Shown here one piece after another: positions 17,681 through 27,900 of a stretch of DNA of 64,000 bases. Within the stretch, counting starts at the first letter, position 1; each line of letters starts with the position of its first letter. The stretch is from positions 496,001 through 560,000 of the forward strand of contig CALODV010000008.1 in assembly GCA_942492065.1 (NCBI GenBank), written 5' to 3'. Source of the stretch: G963665815 sp942492065. Lineage in GTDB: Bacteria > Cloacimonadota > Cloacimonadia > Cloacimonadales > JAIOQZ01. The notes beneath the pieces are model-generated. The model was given only the letters and a program-made list of their open reading frames with translations. It made no database searches and was not told where the DNA came from. Both the position numbers and the translations under genes were made by a program.

Positions 17681-19009
17681 ATGAAGAAATTACTTTTAGC
17701 ACTTACTGTATTTTTGATTTTCTCATGTACATCAAACAGGGAATTTGTGGATTATCAAAGACATAAGGTCGGTGATCTTGAATATGTATCTTATGAGTCT
17801 GACATCTTTGGAAATCCTGTGATTCACTATGAAAGAATGAACATCCCGGAACTGATGGAGCACCACAAATACGATATAGTAGTAGAAAAACATGGTGATT
17901 TGAAATCTCTGAATAGAGAGGAAAAGTGCCATGTCTGTGAATCCTGCTTCAGAACTGGAGACTACAGCAAAACTGTTGAGATTACCTCAATACTGATAGA
18001 CTCGAGACTGAAGGATAAGTATGTGCCTTTATATTACAGGGCTTCTTCATACAGAATGATGGGAGAGTATGGGAAATCTATTGTCGACTACAAATCTGCA
18101 TTAGAAAAAAAACCGGACAGCCCTGAAGCATTATCCGGAATAGTAAAATCATATATTGCATTGAACCAGACTAAGAATGCAGTGACATACGGAAGCAAAC
18201 TTCTTGAATTATACAAATCAGGAAATGAATTTTCTCAAGTGTACCTGCAGGTTATCCCTGAAATTTATTTTAAGAGTAATATCACTGATGAAAGCCTGAA
18301 GTATCTAATTCCAGAGCTTAGTGGAAAAACAAACGAAGAAATGAGAGAGCTTATTTCCGAAACTCCTGAAGTATATAATCGACTCCAACTGATGAGCTAT
18401 GGGTTCAAAAAATATGGTATGATCGAGAAACTGTTATCCGATAATGATTTTGAAAGGGCTCAGTTCCTTTCAGGAAAAATGAAAACTGTTTACGAAGAAA
18501 TGGGACAAAAGCAATACATTAAACAGGAGCTTAAAAGGATTCTTAAAGAGGATGCTGATAATTGTTATAATTATTCGATAGTTCTGCAGGGTTATAATAT
18601 GATAAACTCTCATGAGCAGGCTGATTCTGTATTCACAATACTTCATAAAGCATATAAAAAGGGCAAGCTTAAGAAAATTATTAATCAGGATACATTGGCT
18701 ATTGTCTATGATAGATTTAAGATTAAACCGGGCTATACTGTGAAGATACTGAGGAAGATGGATCCCCCGAAGAAAAGCAGAGATATTATATATATAGCTC
18801 ATTTATTAGACAAGTATGGTGATGTTGTGCGAACAGTTCACACAGAGCAAAACTCAAAGTACAAAAAAGGGAGCCCAAAACACTTGCTATGTGAGAATAA
18901 GGGGTATACTAATTTCATCCTGAAAGATAAGTGGGAGGAAGAAGTAGATTATGCAACTTTCAAGGCTGCAGTAATAAAAGAATTTGAGAATGAAGGAATG
19001 GCAGAGTAA
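17681..19009 (+). CDS. TPR-containing lipoprotein
   Basis: The 442-residue protein starts with a lipoprotein signal peptide (LIFSC, lipidated Cys16) and contains TPR-like helices at about 75-175 (ALEKKPDSPEALSGIVKSYIAL is the clearest repeat region). No catalytic residues were recognised. It should sit on the periplasmic face of the outer or inner membrane and act as a scaffold. An ATG with GAGGAG upstream defines the start. It is a single-gene unit between the repeat-rich region and the convergent EamA gene. Confidence 0.75.
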   Translation: MKKLLLALTVFLIFSCTSNREFVDYQRHKVGDLEYVSYESDIFGNPVIHYERMNIPELMEHHKYDIVVEKHGDLKSLNREEKCHVCESCFRTGDYSKTVEITSILIDSRLKDKYVPLYYRASSYRMMGEYGKSIVDYKSALEKKPDSPEALSGIVKSYIALNQTKNAVTYGSKLLELYKSGNEFSQVYLQVIPEIYFKSNITDESLKYLIPELSGKTNEEMRELISETPEVYNRLQLMSYGFKKYGMIEKLLSDNDFERAQFLSGKMKTVYEEMGQKQYIKQELKRILKEDADNCYNYSIVLQGYNMINSHEQADSVFTILHKAYKKGKLKKIINQDTLAIVYDRFKIKPGYTVKILRKMDPPKKSRDIIYIAHLLDKYGDVVRTVHTEQNSKYKKGSPKHLLCENKGYTNFILKDKWEEEVDYATFKAAVIKEFENEGMAE

Positions 19010-19053
19010 TTAGAATCTTAAAGGATACAAATGGAAATCGTGCTGTATTTACA

Positions 19054-19073
19054 GGCTGCCCAACAGGACAGCC
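19054..19073. terminator. Weak stem-loop between convergent genes
   Basis: ggctg/cagcc arms surround an inner CC/GG pair with one bulge, followed by cttctt on the plus side. It lies between the TPR lipoprotein and the convergent EamA gene. There is no clean T-run, so this is a tentative call. Confidence 0.35.
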
Positions 19074-19099
19074 CTTCTTAATGATTTATATCAAAATGA

Positions 19100-19948
19100 T
19101 TATAGTGATTTACGTTTAAATTTGTTCAGCATCATAGCAGCTACGATGACAACAGAGCCAAGTGCAAGTCTGGTTATATTAGCCTGTTCATGCCAGAATA
19201 ATAGTGAGCAGATGACTGCAAGAGGAATCTTGAGGTTATTCATTACTGCAAGTAAGCCTGCACTTGTTTTCTTTGCTCCGTAGTTCCAGAGGAAGAAACA
19301 GATTCCTGATGCTATTGCCCCCAGATAAATTAATGTATAAATTTGTTTTGCTGTAAATGCTGCTGTAGAGAGATCAACTGTAAGTGCTGCAGAAATTCCT
19401 GTCAGAACTACTGCTCCGAGATAGGATACGGCAAATGCATTAACCTGCTTGAAATTTACCGGAAGATTCAGTTTTTTATAAGCAATCTGCCCCCAAGCAA
19501 AGCTGATATTAGATATCTGCACAAGAGTAAAACCTTTAAGGAAAGGACCAGGTTCGCCTGTTTTAAACATAATAATTAGCGTTCCAACAATTGATAGTAT
19601 TGCAGCGAAAAGCGGGATAATGGATAATTTCTTTTTATATATATCATTGATTATGGTTACATAAATCGGGGTAAAAATAGTGAATAGCGCAATCTGCCAA
19701 CCTAGCAGATACTTATAGGCTGAAATGTAAGAAACATACATTACTCCGAATTGGACAGCTCCAATAAGGAACAAACTCATCATCTGCCTGAAGTTCAGTT
19801 TGGAAATTCTGAGAAAAGGCAGGAAGATTACTAGAGAAATGCTCAGTCTGATAAACGAAACAAGAACCGGGTTTATACCGGTCAGAATTCCTTTGATTAA
19901 TCCGAAAGAAAATGCCCAGATAAACGACACTAATAATAAATATAACAC
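19100..19948 (-). CDS. EamA-family (DMT) transporter
   Basis: The 282 residues contain about ten hydrophobic helices arranged as two EamA repeats of five (first about 1-135, second about 140-275), ending in a short basic tail. DMT-superfamily proteins of this type export or import amino acids, metabolites or nucleotide sugars; the substrate cannot be told. The start is GTG with AGGAG 5 bases upstream; the overlapping ATG two bases before is out of frame and closes at once. It lies 124 bases after the phosphopantetheinyl transferase gene on the same strand, so shared transcription is possible. Confidence 0.85.
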   Translation of the reverse strand: MLYLLLVSFIWAFSFGLIKGILTGINPVLVSFIRLSISLVIFLPFLRISKLNFRQMMSLFLIGAVQFGVMYVSYISAYKYLLGWQIALFTIFTPIYVTIINDIYKKKLSIIPLFAAILSIVGTLIIMFKTGEPGPFLKGFTLVQISNISFAWGQIAYKKLNLPVNFKQVNAFAVSYLGAVVLTGISAALTVDLSTAAFTAKQIYTLIYLGAIASGICFFLWNYGAKKTSAGLLAVMNNLKIPLAVICSLLFWHEQANITRLALGSVVIVAAMMLNKFKRKSL

Positions 19949-20072
19949 ATTAACTCCTGAAAAGCATGATTTTGCTTTTACTGATCATTTTTTGTGCCAG
20001 AAGTTAGTGATTAATCAGGCTGTCAATACCTGATTCATTAGCAATTAGGGGGTGTAATTACAGTGTCGGTGA

Positions 20073-20744
20073 TTATCTGACAATTGGAAGAACCTGAATT
20101 ATATCGACAACTTCTACAAATTGAACACTGTCAAAATTTTCAGTGCATGCAATTGCGGTTGAGTATTGCTCAGCAAGTTCAGCGCATCTGAAGAATATTT
20201 TTTTGTTGCCCACAAAGCCATAATCATTGTGAAGTCTGAGTGATTTGGGAGGAAAGTGCATTCCTCGACCGTCGGCTTTAAGCAGAGATTCTTTGATTGT
20301 CCATAAATCAAAAAAGGATTTCACAGGTAGGGGAGAGGTTAATATTGAACTCAGTTCATCATCTGTGAAGAAGGAATTGAACTCACTGAAATTGAGATCA
20401 GGATTATGAAACTCAATGTCACAGCCAACATTTGATATAAGAGACACAGCAAGGATGACATACTCTCCCGAGTGACTTAAGTTGAAGTAAAAGGGCAGAT
20501 CAAAATAAGGTTTCAAATAATCAGAATAAAGCATGTCGGATAAACTTACATTCTCAAAACCATGTTGAGTCAAAGCGTGTCTAATAAGCAGTCTGCCTGA
20601 AACAAATCTGTTCCGATCGGCAAGCTGCCTGTATTTCTCTGATGACTTTTTAAGTTTTGATACTAGTTCATCATTAACACCATAGAATGCATCTCGTTGA
20701 ACATTCCTGATCCTGTGAAAATATACTGTAACTGAGTTTTTCAT
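20073..20744 (-). CDS. 4'-phosphopantetheinyl transferase (Sfp-type)
   Basis: The family signatures are present: VGCDIE (Mg2+ and CoA binding) and FFDLWTIKESLLKADGRG, with the catalytic W-x-x-KES-x-x-K pattern. The enzyme moves the 4'-phosphopantetheine arm from CoA to a serine of a carrier protein (ACP, or PCP in nonribosomal synthesis). At 223 residues from the ATG at 20744 it is Sfp-like in length. A TTG 45 bases upstream is possible, but neither has a good ribosome site. No carrier protein or synthase is in the window, so it may simply serve fatty-acid ACP. Confidence 0.88.
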   Translation of the reverse strand: MKNSVTVYFHRIRNVQRDAFYGVNDELVSKLKKSSEKYRQLADRNRFVSGRLLIRHALTQHGFENVSLSDMLYSDYLKPYFDLPFYFNLSHSGEYVILAVSLISNVGCDIEFHNPDLNFSEFNSFFTDDELSSILTSPLPVKSFFDLWTIKESLLKADGRGMHFPPKSLRLHNDYGFVGNKKIFFRCAELAEQYSTAIACTENFDSVQFVEVVDIIQVLPIVR

Positions 20745-20830
20745 ATTAATGAATTGTGAAACTGATGATTTTTCAGTCAAGTAAATCAATATTTCTACAT
20801 CAAGGTTAATTCGAATAATATGTGCTGCTG

Positions 20831-21739
20831 CTAATCCATCATACCGGTTCTCAGTTTTACAAAACTGAATATCTCTTTGGCTGCATTAACTTTTATGCAT
20901 GACTCAAATCCTTTGAATCCCGGAGCAGAGTTAGCTTCACAGATTTTGTAGTGGTCACCTGCAAACAGCAAATCTATTCCGGCTACATCCAGATTCAGTA
21001 TTTGACTTGTCTGTGTCGCCAGCCATTCAATCTCTGAGTTCAGTGGAAACTCTTCAACAGTACCTCCTGCTGAAAAGTTGGCCTTGAAATCTCCGGTTGA
21101 GCTGGATCTCTTCATACATCCAATTACTCTGCCACCGACGGTGAACACTCTTAAATCTTTTCCGTGACTTGTCTGGATGAATTCCTGCAGAATGATGTTA
21201 GCATTTTTGTTTGCATTTTCAATAATGTGCATTAAATCCAGAAACTGAGTTCTTGTCTGAGCAAGGAATACTCCGCTTCCCTGCGAACCTGAAAGCATTT
21301 TTACTATTACAGGAAATCCGAGATGCTTCCCTACAAGCTCAACATCTACTGGGAATTTCAAAAGCATAGTTTTAGGTACCGGCAGATCGTTCTGAGCCAG
21401 TATCTGTTGAGAGTAAAGTTTGTCTTTTACAATCTCGATGCTCTCTGCAGAGTTAACGGAGAAAATACCAAGTCGCTCAATGTGTCTGATTACTGCCAGG
21501 GCAAAATAAGACGTACCTGCTCCCATTCGCGGAATAATGAAATCCGGAAGTGAAGTCGGTTGATCATTAATAAGAATACTTTTTTTATCCTCCCTGGTGA
21601 CAATTAAGTCAAATTGATCCGGTCTGAGAATTTCAAGCTCAATATTCATCTCTTTGGCAACTTCCAGAAATCTCGTGTTTTCGTATGTATTACCTTCTAC
21701 TTTATATGCCTTACGGTCGTATATAATCCAACCTTTCAT
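20831..21739 (-). CDS. RimK-like ATP-grasp ligase
   Basis: The 302-residue protein has an N-terminal pre-ATP-grasp domain (IIYDRKAYKVEGN), then an ATP-grasp core: VKDKLYSQQILAQNDLPVPKT, FPVIVKMLSGSQGSGV (nucleotide loop), ILQEFIQTSHGKDLRVF and the metal-binding ICEANSAPGFKGFE. RimK-type enzymes join an amino acid, often glutamate, to a protein C-terminus, coenzyme F420 or an amino-group carrier protein (LysX-like). The exact acceptor cannot be determined. The start has AAGGAGGAAC directly upstream. It is the first gene of a minus-strand set with the phosphopantetheinyl transferase 86 bases downstream. Confidence 0.85.
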   Translation of the reverse strand: MKGWIIYDRKAYKVEGNTYENTRFLEVAKEMNIELEILRPDQFDLIVTREDKKSILINDQPTSLPDFIIPRMGAGTSYFALAVIRHIERLGIFSVNSAESIEIVKDKLYSQQILAQNDLPVPKTMLLKFPVDVELVGKHLGFPVIVKMLSGSQGSGVFLAQTRTQFLDLMHIIENANKNANIILQEFIQTSHGKDLRVFTVGGRVIGCMKRSSSTGDFKANFSAGGTVEEFPLNSEIEWLATQTSQILNLDVAGIDLLFAGDHYKICEANSAPGFKGFESCIKVNAAKEIFSFVKLRTGMMD

Positions 21740-22430
21740 TGTTCCTCCTTTTCAAGGTACAAGAATATAGTCTATTCATGTAATTTCTGCCATCACTTTT
21801 TGAGGAATTACCGTCGTCAAGATTATTTACCAGTATTTTTATTTGGTAGGATTGAAGCATTATTGTGAATGTATTTGCATGTCATACTTCAATGACAATC
21901 TCGAGATTTTTCAGAGATTTCTCTCTTTCATTGAAAAAAAATCTTTAATATTATGGAAGTAACCTGTTCTACCCATATGTAAATAAATTAGTGAATTCCA
22001 AGTTGATGAATGAGTTTGTTACCAGATGTTTAGTTGGAAGCAAACTTCATAAGCCAGGAAACCATAAAAGTTATCATGAGATTGTAATATTATTAGGCTC
22101 AACTTGATAAATGATTAATAACTTGCTGTTATCCCAGAAATACAACAATGACTAAAAGTTAAAAGATCGCTGCAAATCCGATAAAACTTTTTTCCGGTTC
22201 TGTAGTTAATAAAAGCACTCATAACTTAGTCCCCATTAAGGCAATTTACTTAAAATATTCTAATGTCTCAGTAAATGTTTATATATTTTTGTTTGAAAGA
22301 TTTAAGAATCACATAAATTATAGTTATATATTCGAGAATGACAAATTGTTTAATATGAAAGTGTTGACATTTACTCATATCTACAAAGAATTAACTTGGT
22401 TTCATTGAAATTGCACAAGGAATGAGAATT
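21740..22430. other. Long divergent intergenic region
   Basis: About 690 AT-rich bases lie between the ATP-grasp gene and the binding-protein gene. No gene longer than 33 codons with a ribosome site was found. A likely promoter for the right-hand gene is at 22364-22391. No clear terminator or repeat was seen. Confidence 0.5.
22364..22391 (+). promoter_or_regulatory. Probable promoter of the binding-protein gene
   Basis: TTGACA (22364-22369), a 16-base spacer and AAGAAT (22386-22391). The same -10 hexamer occurs at the promoter at 45241-45269. Confidence 0.45.
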
Positions 22431-23405
22431 ATGAAAATAATTTTAATAAGTATGTTTACTGTAATGATTACATTAGCATTCGGGGGTAATAATAAGGTTT
22501 TACTGGTTCAAAGTTATCACCCTGATTTAACTTGGGTCAACCAATGTGAAGAAGGAATTGAAAGTGAATTAGGTAATGAGTATGATCTCGTGAAATTTTA
22601 TATGGATGTTAAAAGGATAGAAAAAAAAAGATATTCTGACAGAGCTGATTCTGCCTGGGCTGTAATTCTGGAGGAATCTCCTGATTTGATCATGATCGGT
22701 GATGACACTGCACTGAAACTGCTTGCAGAAAGACTCGTAGATTACGAAAAACCTGTTGTTTTTTTGGGCATTAACAATAACCCAAGAAGCTATTTTTCTA
22801 ATTCCCGTATTCCGGTAAACTTCACAGGAGTACTGGAACATCTTCCGGTTTTTCCATGGATTCGGTATATTAAGAAAATACTACCTGAGTCAAAGAATGG
22901 TTTAGTGCTTCTGGATAACAGCCCAACTTCAGAAGCTATCATTAACACATCTTTCAGAAGTGAAACAGCCTTAGTCTTTGAGGGGTTGTCAATTGAGTAC
23001 AAGATAGCACAGGACTGGGATAATTGGAAAGGATTTATTCAATTTTCATCAGATTATGATTTCATTGTAATGCCTACGTTTCACAATGTCAAAGATAATG
23101 GGAAACACGTTGATAACAAGAAAGTGATTCACTGGACATCAGAAAACAGCACCATACCTGTTTTCGCACATCAGGATTATGCAGTTGGAGATAATGATGT
23201 AGTTGGAGCTTATGTAATTTACGGTACAACACATGGAGCTCAGGCAGCCGAAATAGTGAAAAGAATTCTCAAAGATGGTAAAAGACCGGGTGAAATATCT
23301 CCTATTTTAGATTCAGAAGGACAATTCTACTTTAACAAAAAACAATTGCAAAGATTTAAAATCGACTTGCCTGATAAAATTAAACTCAACACCATATATA
23401 AATAG
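22431..23405 (+). CDS. Periplasmic binding protein, ABC_sub_bind type (COG2984-like)
   Basis: The 324-residue product begins with a signal peptide (MKIILISMFTVMITLAFG). The mature part reads as a type I periplasmic binding fold: VLLVQSYHPDLTWV, LIMIGDDTALKLLAE, PVVFLGINNNPR, ILPESKNGLVLLDN and GAYVIYGTTHGAQAAEIVKRIL. Proteins of this group serve either as ABC transporter receptors or as sensor inputs for kinases; no permease or ATPase adjoins it. The second ATG (22431) is preferred because AAGG lies 10 bases before it, whereas it nearly touches the ATG at 22422. It precedes the fucosidase cluster on the same strand by 142 bases. Confidence 0.78.
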   Translation: MKIILISMFTVMITLAFGGNNKVLLVQSYHPDLTWVNQCEEGIESELGNEYDLVKFYMDVKRIEKKRYSDRADSAWAVILEESPDLIMIGDDTALKLLAERLVDYEKPVVFLGINNNPRSYFSNSRIPVNFTGVLEHLPVFPWIRYIKKILPESKNGLVLLDNSPTSEAIINTSFRSETALVFEGLSIEYKIAQDWDNWKGFIQFSSDYDFIVMPTFHNVKDNGKHVDNKKVIHWTSENSTIPVFAHQDYAVGDNDVVGAYVIYGTTHGAQAAEIVKRILKDGKRPGEISPILDSEGQFYFNKKQLQRFKIDLPDKIKLNTIYK

Positions 23406-23416
23406 CAATCTGATTT

Positions 23417-23475
23417 AAAAAGGTTACATAATTAGTTGCAGAAATCACTTTAACCCTTTTTATTATGTAATTTTT
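23417..23475 (+). terminator. Possible terminator with two overlapping, mutually exclusive stems
   Basis: ttacataat (23424-23432) pairs with attatgtaa (23462-23470), which is followed by TTTTT. The overlapping segment aaaaaggtta (23417-23426) can instead pair with taaccctttt (23451-23460, one bulge). Both stems are AT-rich and weak. Confidence 0.35.
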
Positions 23476-23547
23476 ACCATTTTTTATTTTGACAATCTTA
23501 AGTGACATATTTTTTTTTATGAAACCACAACGAAAAAGGGGATATCC

Positions 23548-24975
23548 ATGAGAATACTTTTAATATTTATTATTACTGCATTGGTTTCTACAGGATTTTG
23601 CTACAATAAAGATTATCATAAACCTGAAGATAATGGTGTCGTTAAGAAAATCGAACGCTGGCAGGATCTGAAGTTCGGATTGATGATGCATTGGGGACCA
23701 TATTCACAATGGGGAGTAATGGAATCCTGGACTCTTTGTTCGGAAGAGTGGATAGGAAGAGATCTCGCACGTTATGAGAACTATCCGGACTATGTTGAAG
23801 ATTATGAAAACCTGCAGAGGACATTCATTCCCAGAGATTTCGATCCGCAAAAATGGATGAATGCCGCCAAAGATGCCGGTATGAAATATGTTGTATTTAC
23901 CACAAAGCATCATGACGGATTCTGTATGTTCGATACCAAAACAACAGACTATAAAATTACTTCTGAAAAATGCCCGTACTCAAAAGACCCTAAAGCAGAT
24001 GTTACAAAACAGATCTTCGACACTTTCAGAAATGAAGGTTTCTGGATCGGTGCCTATTTTTCCAAACCCGACTGGCATTGTGAAGATTACTGGTGGTCTT
24101 TTTATCCTAAAGGTCCCAGACACGTAAACTACAATCCTGAAAAATACCCTGAGAAGTGGGAGAACTTTAAGAAATTTACTTACAACCAGATTGAAGAACT
24201 CATGACAGATTATGGACAGATAGATATACTCTGGCTGGATGGAGCATGGGTAAGACCCAGAAAGAACACTCCTGAGGAATTCAAAGATTGGGCAATAACT
24301 AAAGATTACAATCAAGATATAGACATGCCGAAACTGGCTGCAATGGCCAGAACACACCAGAAAGACCTTATTGTTGTAGATAGATGGGTAGAAGGTGAAT
24401 ATGAGAACTATCTGACACCTGAGAACAAAGTTCCGGAAGAAGCCCTGCTGGATCCATGGGAAGCTTGTGTACCAATGGCTCCTGGCTGGTCATATAACAG
24501 ATATCATCAATATAAATCAACTCGTGAACTGGTTCAACTCCTCGTGAATGTCGTTTCGAAGGGGGGGAACCTGCTTCTTAATATTGGACCTGCTCCAACC
24601 GGAGACTGGGATCCCAGAGCTTATGACAGACTAGAAGGTATTGCTGCCTGGATGAAGATAAATAGTGAAGGTATATACAGTAGTGATGTTCTTGAACCTT
24701 ACAAGGAAAACAATATCTGCATGACAAAGACTAAAGACGGTAATTCCTATTTCTTCTATATTTGTGATGAAAACGAGACTGAAATGCCTTCAACTATTAA
24801 AATTGATTCTCATTGTCCGACAACAAATGCAGAAGTTTATCTTTTAGGCTATGATAAACCGTTAACATGGGAGAAGAAAGGTAAGAAGGGTTGTGAAATA
24901 CTTATTCCTGAAGAAATGAGAAACCAGCCACCTTGCGATTACATCTGGACAATTAAGATATCAGATATTAAGTAA
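23548..24975 (+). CDS. Secreted GH29 alpha-L-fucosidase
   Basis: The 475 residues start with a signal peptide (cleavage near TGFC-YN). The GH29 barrel shows WQDLKFGLMMHWGPYS near 38-53, TTKHHDGFCMF near 118-128 (substrate-binding His pair) and the nucleophile D231 in ILWLDGAW. A C-terminal beta domain spans about 385-475. The enzyme releases alpha-linked L-fucose with retention of configuration. It is the first of three same-strand glycosidase genes and is separated from the GH2 gene by 19 bases. Export means fucose is released outside the cytoplasm. Confidence 0.9.
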   Translation: MRILLIFIITALVSTGFCYNKDYHKPEDNGVVKKIERWQDLKFGLMMHWGPYSQWGVMESWTLCSEEWIGRDLARYENYPDYVEDYENLQRTFIPRDFDPQKWMNAAKDAGMKYVVFTTKHHDGFCMFDTKTTDYKITSEKCPYSKDPKADVTKQIFDTFRNEGFWIGAYFSKPDWHCEDYWWSFYPKGPRHVNYNPEKYPEKWENFKKFTYNQIEELMTDYGQIDILWLDGAWVRPRKNTPEEFKDWAITKDYNQDIDMPKLAAMARTHQKDLIVVDRWVEGEYENYLTPENKVPEEALLDPWEACVPMAPGWSYNRYHQYKSTRELVQLLVNVVSKGGNLLLNIGPAPTGDWDPRAYDRLEGIAAWMKINSEGIYSSDVLEPYKENNICMTKTKDGNSYFFYICDENETEMPSTIKIDSHCPTTNAEVYLLGYDKPLTWEKKGKKGCEILIPEEMRNQPPCDYIWTIKISDIK

Positions 24976-24994
24976 TTGCTGATCCGGAGAAAAC

Positions 24995-27900
24995 ATGAAA
25001 GACTTGATGAATCCGTCTGTCTTCGATATAAATAAGGAAGCACCACATACTCTGCTGATACCGGAGGAATCCGTAAAAATCGATTTGAATGGACTATGGA
25101 ATTTTTTTTGGACTAATCTTAGTGATAGTAAACCAGATTCGTTCTTTGATCCGAACTTTGATGATTCAGAATGGAATGAAATCCCTGTCCCTGCAAACTG
25201 GGAACTTAACGGTTACGGCACACCAATCTATGTGAATGTTCCCTATGAGTTCCATGCCGTTGGTAAGTCAGAAGCTATTGCCTCTTCAAGAGTAGATTTT
25301 CGACCTGTTCCTCCTCATGTGCCTGATGAATACAATGAAACCGGCTTCTACAGAAAGAAAATTGTTCTGGATGTATTGTCAAACGACAACGAATACTATA
25401 TTTATTTCGGTGCAGTAAAATCTGCATTCTACTTATGGATAAACGGTATGAAAGTGGGATATTCCCAGGGAAGTAAAACTCCTGCAGAATGGAATATCAC
25501 TGAATATATTGCTAAAGGAGAGAACACAATTGCTCTGGAAGTTTTCCGCTGGAGTGACGGGTCTTATCTGGAATGTCAGGATTTCTGGAGGATTTCCGGA
25601 ATAGAAAGAGATGTTTTTATCTACACAAAACCTTCTGTGCATTTAAGGGATATTTGGCTTGATGCCGGACTATCCGAATCATTAAAAGATGGCATTCTGA
25701 GAATAGAAGGAAAAATTAGCGAGTTATGTAAAGATATTTATTTACAATTAAATATAAATAAAAATGAAAGTGATACTTTAAGTTATAAATATGAACTTTC
25801 CTGTAGTAAATTCGAGTTCAGAGAAGTAATAAAAGATGTAAAAGCATGGTCTGCAGAAATTCCGGTATTGTACGAAATAGAATTTTCTCTTGTTAATGGA
25901 ACATCAGGAAAAGTTATTGAAAAACATAAGAAGAAAATCGGATTCAGAAAGGTTGAGGTAGTTGATGGTGTTCTGCTTATCAACGCGCAGCCTGTATTGT
26001 TCAAGGGTGTAAACAGGCATGAACATGATCCTGTGACCGGGCATGTTGTATCGGAAGAATCTATGCTGGAGGATATCAAGCTCATGAAAGAAGCGAATAT
26101 CAATGCTGTTCGTACTTGTCACTATCCATGTGACCCTCGCTGGTACGAGCTTTGCGATGAGTATGGGCTTTATCTGATTGATGAAGCGAATATCGAATCT
26201 CATGGAATGAGCTATGAACCTGAACTGACTCTGGGAAATAATCCTGAATGGATTGAAGCTCATCTTGATCGAGTAAAAAGAATGGTGGAGAGAGATAAGA
26301 ATCATCCGTCAGTTGTAATCTGGTCGTTAGGGAACGAAGCCGGTGATGGAGTGTGTTTTACAGAATGCTATAAGTGGCTTAAAGAAAAGGACCCGAGTCG
26401 TCCCATTCACTACGAAAGAGCTATTCATGGGGATAATACTGATATTTATTGTCCCATGTATTCTCATATCAATCATTTGAAAGAGTATTCCCTTTTACAG
26501 CAGACAGATGAATACAGAAATACAAGGAAATTGAAACCGCTGATTTTGTGCGAGTACTCACATGCAATGGGCAACAGTAATGGTAATCTCAGTGATTATT
26601 GGGATACATTCAGGAAACACATGTATTTACAGGGAGGATTCATCTGGGACTGGGTTGATCAGGGATTTCTGGCATATACCTCTGAAGGAAAGCCATACTT
26701 CACCTATGGTGGTGATTATGGTGATGAAAGCACCCCGAGTGACGAGAATTTCTGCATTAATGGTATTGTTAATCCTGATAGAACTCCACATCCTGCCTAT
26801 TGGGAAGTCAAGAAAGTTCATCAGGATTTCCATTTCAGGAAACTGGATGACAGAACATACGAGATATACAATGAGAGATTTTTTAAAGACTCTTCAGATG
26901 TCAGATTTTTTTATGAGATTTTACAAAATGGTGAAGTTGTTGCTGTTGATGAGATATATACAGGTAAAATTCTTCCACAGAGTAGTGTTTCATTCAATTT
27001 GAATGCAGAAATCCCCACAATCGGTGAAATTTTCGTTAATTTTTATGCTCAGCTCAATAAACCTCATCAGCTAATGTGGGAGGGTTATGTTGTTGCTCAG
27101 GAACAGTTTTTTATCCAAAGGCAATATATAAATACTAATTTTGTGCAGGACAAGTCATTCAATTATGTTAAATCTGATAGATTTTTGATCATTCAAAAGG
27201 GTCAAATTGAAGCAAAACTCTGTCTTGAAAAAGGTTTATTCGATTATATCTCTTTTGCAGGAAAAAAGACCTTACTGAATGGTTTTGTTCCGAACTTCAG
27301 AAGAGCTATAAACGATAATGACCATGGAAATCACCTATTTACAAGAAGTAAAGTCTGGTTTGATGCTTCAGAAAACAGGATAGTTAAATCTCTGAAATTT
27401 GATGAAAACAAAAAACAAATCAGAGTTGTATACGGGTTTGATAGTATTGATTCTGATGTTGAACTGGTATTTGAGTTTTTCAGTGACTCAGAATTGCATG
27501 TTTCATACGGCTTTGGCTACAAAGATAAGGATTTACCTGAGATTCCCAGAATTGGGCTTCACATGCTGTTGCACAATGATTTTCGCAGGACAAAGTACTA
27601 TGGCAGAGGCCCTCATGAAAACTATATAGATCGTAAAACATCTGCATTTGTTGGTATGTTCGCTTTTTATACTGATGACCTTGGTTTTGATTATATTCGA
27701 CCTCAGGAAAATGGATACAGGACAGATGTGAGATGGATAGAGTTTAAAAATGCTGAGATAGGAATAACTATTGAAGCTGATGATTTGTTGTCCTTCTCCT
27801 GTCTGAAATACAGCTATAAAGAACTTGAACGAAACATCTATAAATATAACAGACACCCTGTAGATTTGACAGAATCAGAGCATTTTGATCTGAATCTTGA

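Noticed and set aside
22006..22107. 33-codon open frame (LVGSKLHKPG region)
   Set aside because: No ribosome site and too short to support from sequence alone.
26562..27002. 146-codon frame inside the beta-galactosidase gene
   Set aside because: Out-of-frame shadow of a clearly coding GH2 gene.
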